Under the pieces are notes generated by a model, which saw only the letters and a list, made by a program, of their open reading frames with translations, was not told the origin of the DNA and searched no databases. From SLRI01 sp964402505 (lineage in GTDB: Bacteria; Pseudomonadota; Alphaproteobacteria; Geminicoccales; Geminicoccaceae), in the NCBI GenBank assembly GCA_964402505.1, contig CAYOCP010000026.1, positions 1 through 64,000 of the forward strand: DNA of 64,000 nt, given 5' to 3'. The first letter of the stretch is position 1. The number at the start of each line of letters is the position of its first letter. Below, one piece after another: positions 1 through 10,266 of the stretch. Both the position numbers and the translations under genes were made by a program.

Positions 1-34
1 CTCAGCACACTACCCTTCCGATTATCTTAGCGCG

Positions 35-82
35 TATGGGGTCAGGACTCTTTTACGCCGCCTAAAGAGTCCTGACCCCATA
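35..82. repeat. 19-bp perfect inverted repeat, copy 1
   Basis: Left arm 35-53 (begins TATGGGGTCAGGACTC) and right arm 64-82 are exact reverse complements separated by 10 nt. A second, shortened copy lies at 173-212. The element lies in a gene-free, transposon-scarred stretch. It could be a REP-like or IS-end palindrome, but no intact transposase is beside it. It is unlikely to be a terminator because no gene ends here. Confidence 0.8.
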
Positions 83-172
83 AGCGCTCCTGCACCCCTG
101 TCGCGCGCTCAGACGGCATCAGGAACCGGTCCGTGATGGGCTGAGGGCCGTTGTATCGCTGCACCGCGAGCT

Positions 173-212
173 TATGGGGTCAGGACTCTTTTAGCGTCCC
201 TAAAAGAGTCCT
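173..212. repeat. Degenerate copy 2 of the GGGTCAGGACTC inverted repeat
   Basis: The left arm (173-193) repeats the first copy almost exactly. The right arm (201-212) keeps only 12 bp of pairing (TAAAAGAGTCCT) and then diverges, so the outer GACCCCATA part has been lost. The spacer differs from copy 1. This shows an element present twice within 140 bp, one copy eroding. Confidence 0.7.
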
Positions 213-417
213 CGTATCGATGCCACGGGGCGGAATGCGGCGACTGTCAGGGCGAGATGGCCCTGGTCCGGCAGCTGCCGGACCAGGGCCGGCGGGCGGG
301 ACGCCGGTTCTTCCCTGGTCGTAGGAGATCGCGGGTCAGCGCGGCGCCCGTCCGCCGCGTGACAGTAGACCGAACAATCGATGGGGCGGCAAGCCCGCAT
401 ACGAGGATGGCCTGGCC

Positions 418-564
418 TTGAGCCTCGAATCCTTCACGCGTTTCTGCGGCGCCGATGTCAGCGAGCGGCGGCTCGACGTGCATCTGCTGCCGGACGATGC
501 CGGCACCGGTTTCGCCCCCACTGCCGCCGGCATCGGCCGGCTGGTGGCGTGGCTGGCCAGAGGT
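418..564 (+). pseudogene. IS110-family transposase N-terminal fragment
   Basis: The translation from 418 (MSLESFTRFCGADVSERRLD...) resembles the start of IS110-type DEDD transposases. It has the CGADVSERRLDVHLLP strand carrying the first catalytic Asp, followed by a GIGRLVAWLA helix. Only about 48 residues are recognisable, after which similarity switches to an IS66 transposase in another frame. This is therefore a truncated remnant that cannot be functional. The family call is from motif memory, not a search. Confidence 0.55.
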
Positions 565-1395
565 GGGCGGCGCGCTGCGGCTGTTCGGGGAGGGTGTCGC
601 CGGGATCCTCGACTTCATCGCCGTCAAGCTGAAGGTGGTGGAGCTCCACCGCCCGAAGAAATCCTGCCGCAACCGCGGGCGCATGGTGCAGACATCCGCC
701 CCGTCGCGGCCGATCCCGCGCGGTCTGCCCGGGCCGTCGCTATTGGCGCACATCCTGGTCGCGAAATTGGACGATCACGTTCCGCTCTGTCGCCAGGGCG
801 AGTTCTTCATCCGTATCCATGTCCGCGACGCTCGTCCCCGGGGGCGCATCTCGGAAACTTCATCGGCATCCCGCAGGCCGACGCCTGTGCCGGCTTCCGC
901 AAGCTCTACGAGCGCGGCATCGACGGCGAGCCGAAAATCCGCGAGGCCGCGTGCCGGGCGCATCTGCGTCGCGACTTCCAGGACGTCTGGAGAAGCACCA
1001 GCTCGCCCATCGCCGGGGATGCGCTGGAACGGATCGGCAAGCTCCACGACATCGAACGGGCGAGCGACCGCCGGCCGCACGAGCACCGCCTGGCTGCCCG
1101 CCAGCCGCGGAGTCGATCCCGTGTCCTGGCGTTCCGCCCCTGGTGCGAGCAGCAGCTCGCCCGCATCCCCGGCAAGAGCGACCTCGCCGAGGCGATGCGC
1201 TAGGCCCTCGGCCGCTGGGAAAGCTTCTCCCTCTTCCTCGACGACGCCCGCGTCGCCATCGACAACAACCCGGCCGGGCGCGCCGTGAGGCCGATCAGCA
1301 TCGGCCGCAGGAACTTCCTGCTCGCCGGCGCCGATGCCGGTGGCGACACGCTCGCCGACGCGATGACCGTCATCGAAACCGCCAGCCTCGGGTAC
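565..1395 (+). pseudogene. IS66-family transposase, frameshifted and interrupted remnant
   Basis: Two frames must be joined to read it. About 574-840 gives the zinc-binding/linker part (LKVVELHRPKKSCRNRGRM, then APSRPIPRGLPGPSLLAHIL and DHVPLCRQGEFF). About 845-1395 gives the catalytic and C-terminal part (ADACAGFRKLYERG, AACRAHLRRDF, then after an in-frame TAG at 1201 AIDNNPAGRAVRPISIGRRNFL). These match the order of segments in IS66 TnpC. The frameshift plus the stop make it a dead element. No accessory tnpA/tnpB genes or clear terminal repeats are visible. Confidence 0.8.
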
Positions 1396-1440
1396 CGGCC
1401 GGCCGGTTGCCAACGACCCGGTGGGGCCCTCCCGGTCGCG

Positions 1441-1587
1441 GTTGCGGAAGATGCAACATCCGCCCTCGGATTGTTGCGTCTGATGCAACACGAGGCGGGG
1501 CGATGTCGCATCTTCTGCAACCTCAGAGGCCCGGGTTGTTGCATCTTCTGCAACAGGCGGGTGCCGATGTTGCATCCCTCGCAACAT
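1441..1587. repeat. Five-unit array of GTTGC-N7-GCAAC palindromes, ~32-bp period
   Basis: Units start at 1441, 1473, 1505, 1538 and 1569, so the spacing is 31-33 bp. Each has 5-bp arms GTTGC/GCAAC (unit 3 has GTCGC) around a 7-nt loop. Loop sequences are ggaagat, gtctgat, atcttct, atcttct and atccctc, so unit 1 is close to the reverse complement of units 3 and 4. The 15-nt gaps between units are unrelated. Regular spacing of about three helical turns would place all palindromes on one DNA face. Function unknown. Confidence 0.75.
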
Positions 1588-1590
1588 CCA

Positions 1591-1632
1591 GCGACGAAGG
1601 AACCCGGGAATGCGACGAAGGAACCCGGGAAA
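1591..1632. repeat. 21-bp tandem repeat, two exact units plus degenerate copies
   Basis: The 20-bp core GCGACGAAGGAACCCGGGAA occurs at 1591-1610 and again at 1612-1631, a 21-bp period. Degraded versions (CGACGATCGAACCCGAG, CGAACGAACCCGGCA) continue to about 1692. A 21-bp period keeps frame (7 codons), but no convincing gene covers it. It looks like a small decaying minisatellite. Confidence 0.7.
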
Positions 1633-1699
1633 TCACGGCTCGAATCCGGCGATTCGACGATCGAACCCGAGCCCTCGCGAACGAACCCGGCATCATTCA

Positions 1700-2336
1700 A
1701 GTTCTTGAAAAGAAAAGATGATTTCGTCGCTGGTGGCGGGGTTTCACGCGACGAGCGAACCGGAGGGGCCGTTGTGCCGGACGAACCTGGGCGGCGCTTG
1801 CTTTCGGGGCCGGCCTATGGTAGGAATAGTTTCCGAAAGGGCGCGCCGCGAACCGCTCGTCCGGGTGAAAATCCGGGAAGGCCGGGACGCTTCGCGCCTG
1901 CCTCCCATGACCGGGCCGCAATTCCCTCGAGGCCGCTTGTCCGATGCATCTTCTTGGAAGCCCGGAATGACGCCTGTGGGACTGCACCTCAAGAATGTGA
2001 ACACGAGCCCGATCCGATGCTGTCCCCGAAGCGAACGGCTCCGGTCGAGGGAAGCCGGCCCAAGGCTCCGGCGATCGCGGCCTCAATGGAGCGAGGGGGT
2101 CTTCCAACGAAGCTGCCGGATGCGCTGGCATCCTCTCAGGGCGCAGGGCCGCGAGCGCTCGTGGCAGCGACGGTCCGGCGCCGCGCGACCATGGCATCTC
2201 GTCCAGCCGTCCGGCTGGCCGAGCGATGCCGTTCTCGAAGCCATTCGAGACGCATGACCAGGTTGATGATGGCGAAGGCGAGCGCCGAAGGGCGGCGCCG
2301 ATCCGCCATTCAGCCGCCGGATAGGTCGGATCCAAT
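1700..2336. other. Gene-free stretch
   Basis: Open frames on both strands here are arginine- and proline-rich and show no recognisable domain, ribosome-binding site or codon pattern like the real genes. I see no coding or RNA gene. It is probably decayed sequence between the transposon remnants and the dif-like site. Confidence 0.5.
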
Positions 2337-2364
2337 ATTTGTCATAATGTTGCTTATCCGATAA
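2337..2364 (-). other. Candidate chromosomal dif site (XerC/XerD recombination)
   Basis: Read on the minus strand, the 28 bp divide into arm TTATCGGATAA, centre GCAACA and arm TTATGACAAAT. This is the 11-6-11 layout of dif. Compared by eye with the E. coli dif, the XerD-side arm agrees at 9 of 11 positions and the XerC-side arm at 6 of 11, including the inner ATAA/TTAT pair. It stands out as an AT-rich island in very GC-rich DNA. Transposon debris and simple repeats beside it fit a replication terminus. Inference only; an integrative-element dif mimic is the main alternative. Confidence 0.5.
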
Positions 2365-2414
2365 TTGGTTGCGGCGCGGCGGTCTGGCGATCGTCCCCTG
2401 CCGTGTGGGCGGGA

Positions 2415-3818
2415 TCAGCCCACGCGCTCGCGGTTCTCGAGCCGCGCCAGGAAGCGGTCGCGCCAGGTGATGATATCGTTCCTGCGGATCGCCGCCATCA
2501 TGCGTTGCCAGCGATCCTGGCGCTCGTCGAGCGTCATGGTGAGCCCCGCCTGCAGGGTCTCGGCGACGTGGTGCACGTCGTAAGGATTGACCACGAGGGC
2601 ACCGTCGAGCTGCTGCGCGCAGCCGGCGAAGCGGGAAAGGACCAGCACGCCCGGATCGTCGGCATCCTGTGCCGCCACGTATTCCATGGCGACGAGGTTC
2701 ATGCCGTCGCGCAGCGGCGTCACGAGGCCGATGCGGCTCAGCCGGAAATAGCCCATCAGCGTGCGGCGGGTGAAGCTTCGGTTGATGTAGCGCAGCGGCA
2801 CCCAGTCCGCCTCGCTGTACAGGCCGTTGATATGGCCGGAAAGCAGCTCGATCTCCTGGCGGAGCTCCAGATATTCCGGCACCTGCTCGCGCGACGGCGC
2901 CGAGATCTGCACGAAGGTCACCTGCCGGCGCAGCACCGCGTTGGCCTTCAGCAGCATCTCGAAGGCGCGCAGGCGCTCGACGATGCCCTTGGTGTAGTCG
3001 AGGCGGTCGACACCGATGATGAGCTGGCGGTTGGCGAGGCTCGAGCCCAGCCGCGCCGCCTGCCGCCGCGCCTCGGGCGAGACCGCCATGCCGCTGACGT
3101 CGTCGACGTCGATGCCGATGGGATAGGCGTCGACGTGCAGGCTCCGGCCGAGCGCCTGCACCGTGCCCTTCCAGTCGGCCTTGCCGTTGATCTCGAGCTC
3201 GACGTAGTTGGTGAACTGGCGGACATCGGTCTGGGTCTGGAAGCCGAGCACGTCATAGGCGCAGAGATCGCCCGCGAGCTGCCGGTGCCAGGGCAGGCTC
3301 GTGTAGATTTCCGGCGCCGGAAACGGGATGTGGAGGAAGAAGCCCGTGCGGTTCTCGCAGCCGAGCCGGCGCAGCTCGGTGGCGAGCGGGATCAGATGGT
3401 AGTCGTGGATCCAGATGACGTCGTCCGGCTTGAGCAGCGGCCTGAGCGCCTCGGCGAAGCGCTGGTTGACCTTGCGGTAGGTGGCGTACCAGGGATGCTC
3501 GAACGAGGTCAGGTCGAGGCGGTAGTGGAAGAGCGGCCACAGCGTCCGGTTGGCGAAGCCGGCGTAGAAGCCCTCGAAATCCGCCTCGGCGAGGTCGATC
3601 AGCCCGTACGTGACCTTGCCCGTGCGGAACACTCGGGCCGCCGGCGGCGCCTCGGCATCCCAGCGCGAAGCCTCGCTGACCTCGCCGCTCCAGCCGAACC
3701 AGAGCCCGCCGCTCTCGCGAAGGGCGGCGAGCACGCCCACCGCCAGACCGCCGGCCGAGGCCGCCTGCCGGCCGGTGATCGGGGTGACCCTGTTCGAGAC
3801 GACGACCAGCCGCGCCAA
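2415..3818 (-). CDS. otsA: Trehalose-6-phosphate synthase, OtsA (GT20)
   Basis: Transfers glucose from UDP-glucose to glucose-6-phosphate, giving trehalose-6-phosphate in the cytoplasm (osmotic and desiccation protection). At 467 residues it is close to the E. coli enzyme. Visible GT20 landmarks are the N-terminal RLVVVSNRVTP with a GGLAVGVL loop, VIWIHDYHLIPLA in the first half, GVDRLDYTKGI in the donor domain, and PLRDGMNLVAMEYVA near the C-terminus. It starts 57 bp after the GH15 gene on the same strand, so the two are probably co-transcribed. No otsB phosphatase gene is in the window, so dephosphorylation must come from elsewhere. Confidence 0.95.
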   Translation of the reverse strand: MARLVVVSNRVTPITGRQAASAGGLAVGVLAALRESGGLWFGWSGEVSEASRWDAEAPPAARVFRTGKVTYGLIDLAEADFEGFYAGFANRTLWPLFHYRLDLTSFEHPWYATYRKVNQRFAEALRPLLKPDDVIWIHDYHLIPLATELRRLGCENRTGFFLHIPFPAPEIYTSLPWHRQLAGDLCAYDVLGFQTQTDVRQFTNYVELEINGKADWKGTVQALGRSLHVDAYPIGIDVDDVSGMAVSPEARRQAARLGSSLANRQLIIGVDRLDYTKGIVERLRAFEMLLKANAVLRRQVTFVQISAPSREQVPEYLELRQEIELLSGHINGLYSEADWVPLRYINRSFTRRTLMGYFRLSRIGLVTPLRDGMNLVAMEYVAAQDADDPGVLVLSRFAGCAQQLDGALVVNPYDVHHVAETLQAGLTMTLDERQDRWQRMMAAIRRNDIITWRDRFLARLENRERVG

Positions 3819-3875
3819 TATCCTTCCTCCCTCGCTCCCCTGCCACCCGGTTCATCGGCGAGGCGGCCCGGCCGG

Positions 3876-5648
3876 TCAGACGACATCCTCCCAGGGACGG
3901 CTCAACCGCATGGCGCAGTTGATCAGCCCGACATGGCTGTAGGTCTGCGGGAAGTTGCCCCAGAGCTCTCCGCTTGTACGGTCGATGTGCTCCGACAGCA
4001 AGCCGAGGCGGTTCCTGCAACCGATCAGTTGCTCGAAAAGTTCCCTGGCCTCGTTGCGCCGGCCGAGCGCGATCAGCGCGTCCACATACCAGAAGCTGCA
4101 GATCAAGAAGGCGTTTCCCGGCTCGCCGAAATCGTCCCGCGAGCGGTAGCGGAAGACGAACGGCCCCTCCTTCAGCCGCCGCTCCACCGCCTCGACCGTG
4201 GCGATGAAGCGCGGATCGTCGCCCTTCGAGAAGCCGACCTCGTGCATCAAGAGGAGGCTCGCGTCGATGTCCTCGTCGTCGAAGCTGGCGGTATAGCTGT
4301 TGAGCGCGGGGTTCCAGGCGCGCGCCTCGATCGCCGCACGGATCCGGTCGGCCCGCCCCCGCCAGTGCGCCTCGCGCTCCACGAGGTCGAGCCGCGCCGC
4401 GATCCGGGCGAGCCGGTCGCAGGCCGCCCAGCACATGATGCTCGAATGGGTGTGCACCCGCGCGCGTGTCCTGAATTCCCAGAGCCCCGCATCGGGCACG
4501 TCGTGCAGCTCCCACGCCTTGTCGCCCAGAACCTCGAGCCGCTCGAACGTGGCCCGGCCCGCCGGCTGCCGCAGGCGACGATCGAAGAAGGCCTGGGTCG
4601 CCGCCAGGATGACGCTGCCATAGCCGTCGTGCTGATGGTGCTCGAAGGCTTGGTTGCCGATGCGCACGGGCTGGTTGCCCCGAAAGCCCAGGAGGCTGTC
4701 GACCTGCCGTTCGGTCAGGCGCTTCTCCAGCCCGATGCCGTAGACCGGCTGCAGATGGCCGTCATCGCTCCGGGCGACGAGGTCGGAGAGGTAGCGGAGA
4801 TGGTTCTCCATGGTCTCGGCGTAGCCGAGCCGGTTGAGGGCGCGGACGACGAAGAAGGCGTCGCGCAGCCAGCAGAAGCGGTAATCCCAGTTGCGTCCCT
4901 CCCCGTCCGTCTCGGGCAGCGAGGTGGTGGGCGAGGCGATGATCGCACCCGTCTCCTCGAAGCTGCAGAGCTTCAGGGTGATGGCCGAGCGGATCACCGC
5001 CTCCTGCCACTCGAAGGGGATGTGCAGGCGGCCCGTAACCTGCAGCCAGTAGCTCGTGGTCCGCTCGAGAAAGTCCCTGGCCGTCTCGACGAGGCCGCTG
5101 CGCAGGCTTTCGTCGGGGCCGAGCAGCAGGACCACCGTTCCGTCCAGATGAAACGCGGTCTCGTCGAGCACGTAGGTGAGCGGCGCGTTGGTGGTCAGGC
5201 GCAGCGCCATGATGTCGTCGACGTAGCGGATGTGGTTGCTGCCGCGGGTGATCACCGGAAGCTGCGCGCCCCAATTGTAGAGCGGGCGGCAGGCGATCCT
5301 GATGCGCGGCCCCTCGCCCAAGGGCTCGACGATGCGGACGAGGGTGGTGGGCCTGAACATGCGGCCGAACTGCTCGAAGCGCGGCGCGAAGTCGATGATC
5401 CGGATGCCGGCGCCTCTGGCGTCCCGCATCTCGGTCCGCAGGATGGCCGTGTTCTCGACATAGGCCTGCTCGACATGCATGCCATCCTCGAGCTCGACCC
5501 CGAAATAGCCACGATCGCGATCACCATCGAGCAGCCGGCAGAAGATCGGCTCGCTGTCGAACCGCGGAAAGCAGCTCCAGACGATTCGACCGTTCGCGTC
5601 GATCAGCGCGTTGATCGCGCAGTTGCCGATCAGGCCATAGTCCATCAT
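3876..5648 (-). CDS. Glycoside hydrolase family 15 protein (glucoamylase/trehalase-like)
   Basis: A 590-residue cytoplasmic GH15 enzyme without a signal peptide. Typical blocks are the N-terminal DYGLIGNCAINALID, the active-site GRNWDYRFCWLRDAFF, WEFRTRARVHTHSSIMCW (probable catalytic acid Glu) and SEHIDRTSGELWGNFPQTYSH (probable base Glu). Pairing with otsA suggests it trims alpha-glucans or trehalose rather than extracellular starch; which substrate cannot be read from sequence. I chose ATG 5648, which has GGAGG about ten bases upstream; a TTG at 5654 and an ATG at 5645 are in frame. Confidence 0.9.
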   Translation of the reverse strand: MMDYGLIGNCAINALIDANGRIVWSCFPRFDSEPIFCRLLDGDRDRGYFGVELEDGMHVEQAYVENTAILRTEMRDARGAGIRIIDFAPRFEQFGRMFRPTTLVRIVEPLGEGPRIRIACRPLYNWGAQLPVITRGSNHIRYVDDIMALRLTTNAPLTYVLDETAFHLDGTVVLLLGPDESLRSGLVETARDFLERTTSYWLQVTGRLHIPFEWQEAVIRSAITLKLCSFEETGAIIASPTTSLPETDGEGRNWDYRFCWLRDAFFVVRALNRLGYAETMENHLRYLSDLVARSDDGHLQPVYGIGLEKRLTERQVDSLLGFRGNQPVRIGNQAFEHHQHDGYGSVILAATQAFFDRRLRQPAGRATFERLEVLGDKAWELHDVPDAGLWEFRTRARVHTHSSIMCWAACDRLARIAARLDLVEREAHWRGRADRIRAAIEARAWNPALNSYTASFDDEDIDASLLLMHEVGFSKGDDPRFIATVEAVERRLKEGPFVFRYRSRDDFGEPGNAFLICSFWYVDALIALGRRNEARELFEQLIGCRNRLGLLSEHIDRTSGELWGNFPQTYSHVGLINCAMRLSRPWEDVV

Positions 5649-5748
5649 GGGCAACGGGCCCCTCCTTCAACGCGGACCGCAAGGCACGACCCTTTACCGA
5701 TCCCGGTCGAAGACCCATCTCTGGATCGTCCGACCGCGGAGATGATGA

Positions 5749-6687
5749 TTGCAAAAGATGAAGAAATCGATTGCGTCGGCCGTATTGCTCGAGAATCGTG
5801 GTTGCCTGCGGCTCACCGGCCGGGATGCGGCCTCGCTCCTGCAGGGCCTCATCAGCAACGATCTGGACAGGATCGGGCCGGATCAGGCGATCTACACCAC
5901 GCTTCTGACGCCGCAGGGCAAGTTCCTCTTCGACTTCTTCGTGCATGCCGCGGGCGAGGCCCTGGTGCTGGAGACGGCCCGGGACCGGCTGGCCGATCTC
6001 CAGCGGCGCCTGACGCTCTACCGTCTGCGCGCGGAAGTGACGATTGAACCGATCGAGCCGGAACCCTTGGTCGCCGTGCTGTTCGGCGCTGGCGCGGGCG
6101 CAACGGCCGGGCTGCCCGACGAGGCCGGGGCGACGCGAACCGGGCAAGGGCTGACCTGGACCGTCGATCCGAGGCTTCCGGCCCTGGGCGTCTGGCTGCG
6201 CGGCACGCCGGAGATGGTCCGCCAATGGCTCGAGAGCACCGATCTCGACCTCGTCGAGCCGGCGATCTTCGCACGGCACCGCATCGCTCTCGCCGTGCCC
6301 GAGGCCGGCAGCGATCTTCTGGTCGACAAGACCATCCTGCTCGAGGCGGGACTCGACCAGCTCCGTGGCGTGGCCTTCGACAAGGGCTGCTTCGTCGGTC
6401 AGGAGCTGACCGCCCGGACCCATTACCGGGGCCTGGTCAAGCGGCGCCTTGTGCCGGTGCGGCTCGAGGACGCTTCGGTCGAGCCCGGCTTCGCCATCAT
6501 GGCGGGCGAGATCGAGGCGGGTGAGATCAGGAGCGTGGCCGGCGACCTCGCCATGGCGCTGCTTCGTCTCGACCGTCTGACCAGTCCGCTCGAGGCCGGC
6601 GGCGGCCGCGTCCTACCCTGCCCGGCCTTCTGGCAGCAGGACCTCGTCGAGCGTCTGGCCCAGGCGCTCGAGCCGCAGAAAGGGTGA
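5749..6687 (+). CDS. ygfZ: YgfZ/GcvT-like folate-binding Fe-S cluster maintenance protein
   Basis: YgfZ (COG0354) proteins use folate to support assembly or repair of certain Fe-S enzymes. The signature KGCFVGQE (usually KGCYVGQE), carrying the key Cys, lies near residue 208, and the N-terminus has the GcvT-like LTGRDAASLLQGLISND and LLTPQGKFLFDFF segments. Length (312 aa) is typical. The TTG at 5749 has a GGAG seven bases upstream; the in-frame ATG at 5758 is the alternative. Its last 75 bp overlap the 3' end of meaB on the other strand. It is divergent from the GH15 gene. Confidence 0.9.
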   Translation: MQKMKKSIASAVLLENRGCLRLTGRDAASLLQGLISNDLDRIGPDQAIYTTLLTPQGKFLFDFFVHAAGEALVLETARDRLADLQRRLTLYRLRAEVTIEPIEPEPLVAVLFGAGAGATAGLPDEAGATRTGQGLTWTVDPRLPALGVWLRGTPEMVRQWLESTDLDLVEPAIFARHRIALAVPEAGSDLLVDKTILLEAGLDQLRGVAFDKGCFVGQELTARTHYRGLVKRRLVPVRLEDASVEPGFAIMAGEIEAGEIRSVAGDLAMALLRLDRLTSPLEAGGGRVLPCPAFWQQDLVERLAQALEPQKG

Positions 6688-7574
6688 GAGCGAGGGGTCG
6701 GCCTCGGCCGCGTCCAGGGCCGCGCCCAGACGCTCCAGCCCGCGCCGGCCATAGGCCTCGCGCAAGGCCGAGCGCAACCAGCCTCGGGCCTGCGTCCGGC
6801 GCCGCGTTTCGAGCCGGCCATGGACCGCCTGATGCGCCGCGTGGTCGGCGAGTGCCTGAACGAGTGCCTCGATCCCCTCCCCCGCCGCTGCCGAGATCCG
6901 AAGGACGGGCGGCCGCCAGAGGTCCGGAGCTTGAGGGGCGCGGCGCAGCGCCGCCGCGATCTCGCCTTGCGCCTTCCGCGCGGCCGCGCCGAGATCGGCC
7001 TTGCCGATCACGATGACGTCCGGGATCTCGACGATCCCGGCCTTGATGAACTGCAGGCTGTCGCCCGAGGCCGGCTGGATGGCGAGGACGACGCTGTCGG
7101 CGATCTCGCCGATCTCGACCTCCGACTGGCCGACGCCGACGGTTTCGACGAAGACGACGTCGAAGAGGGCGCGCAGCACCACCATTAGGGCCACGGTCGC
7201 GTCCGCGAGGCCGCCGAGCCGTTCGCCCGCGGCGAGCGAGCGGATGAAGACCCCCACGTCCAGGGGATCGTGGTCGAGCCGGGTGCGGTCGCCGAGCAGC
7301 GCGCCGCCGGTCCGTCGCGACGAGGGATCGACGGCGAGCACCGCGACTGTCGTGCCGGAGATGCGGTGACGGGCGATCAGCCGGGCGAGAAGGGTCGACT
7401 TGCCGACCCCGGGCGGGCCCGTGAGCCCGACCACCCGGCCGCGCGGTGCGGCATAGGCGGCATCCAGAAGCGACCTCTTCCGTCTTCTCCCGGCCTCGCT
7501 TTCGAGATCGGCGAGGCAGCGCGAGAGCAGGACCTTGCCGCCACCGCGAAGCTCCTCGAGCGTCGGACCCTCGC

Positions 7575-7578
<4 letters not shown>
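6613..7578 (-). CDS. meaB: MeaB/ArgK-type G3E GTPase (methylmalonyl-CoA mutase chaperone family)
   Basis: This 321-residue P-loop GTPase is of the family that loads and protects B12-dependent mutases. It shows GLTGPPGVGKSTLLARL (Walker A), AVDPSSRRTGGALLGDR and VFVETVGVGQSE (switch/Walker B), and a basic C-terminal arm. The base-specificity motif, normally NKxD, reads GKAD (VIGKADLG), which is unusual. I place the start at TTG 7578-7576, overlapping the ppdK stop as TTGA, because no in-frame ATG precedes the conserved region. It is translationally coupled to ppdK. No mutase gene is nearby, so the client is unknown. Confidence 0.85.
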
Positions 7579-10241
<2,663 letters not shown>

Positions 10242-10266
10242 CAAGGATCGTCTCCCAAGAGGACCA

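Noticed and set aside
1441..1587. CRISPR array
   Set aside because: Repeats are short palindromes (17 bp) with 15-nt gaps and variable loops, and there are no cas genes.
1697..2335. Minus-strand 212-codon open frame as a gene
   Set aside because: Arg/Pro-rich translation, no recognisable motif, no ribosome site and located in decayed sequence.
2403..6047. Very long plus-strand open frame of over 1200 codons
   Set aside because: It is the antisense shadow of otsA and the GH15 gene, which have clear family motifs on the minus strand; its translation is rich in Asp/Arg/Val typical of high-GC antisense frames.
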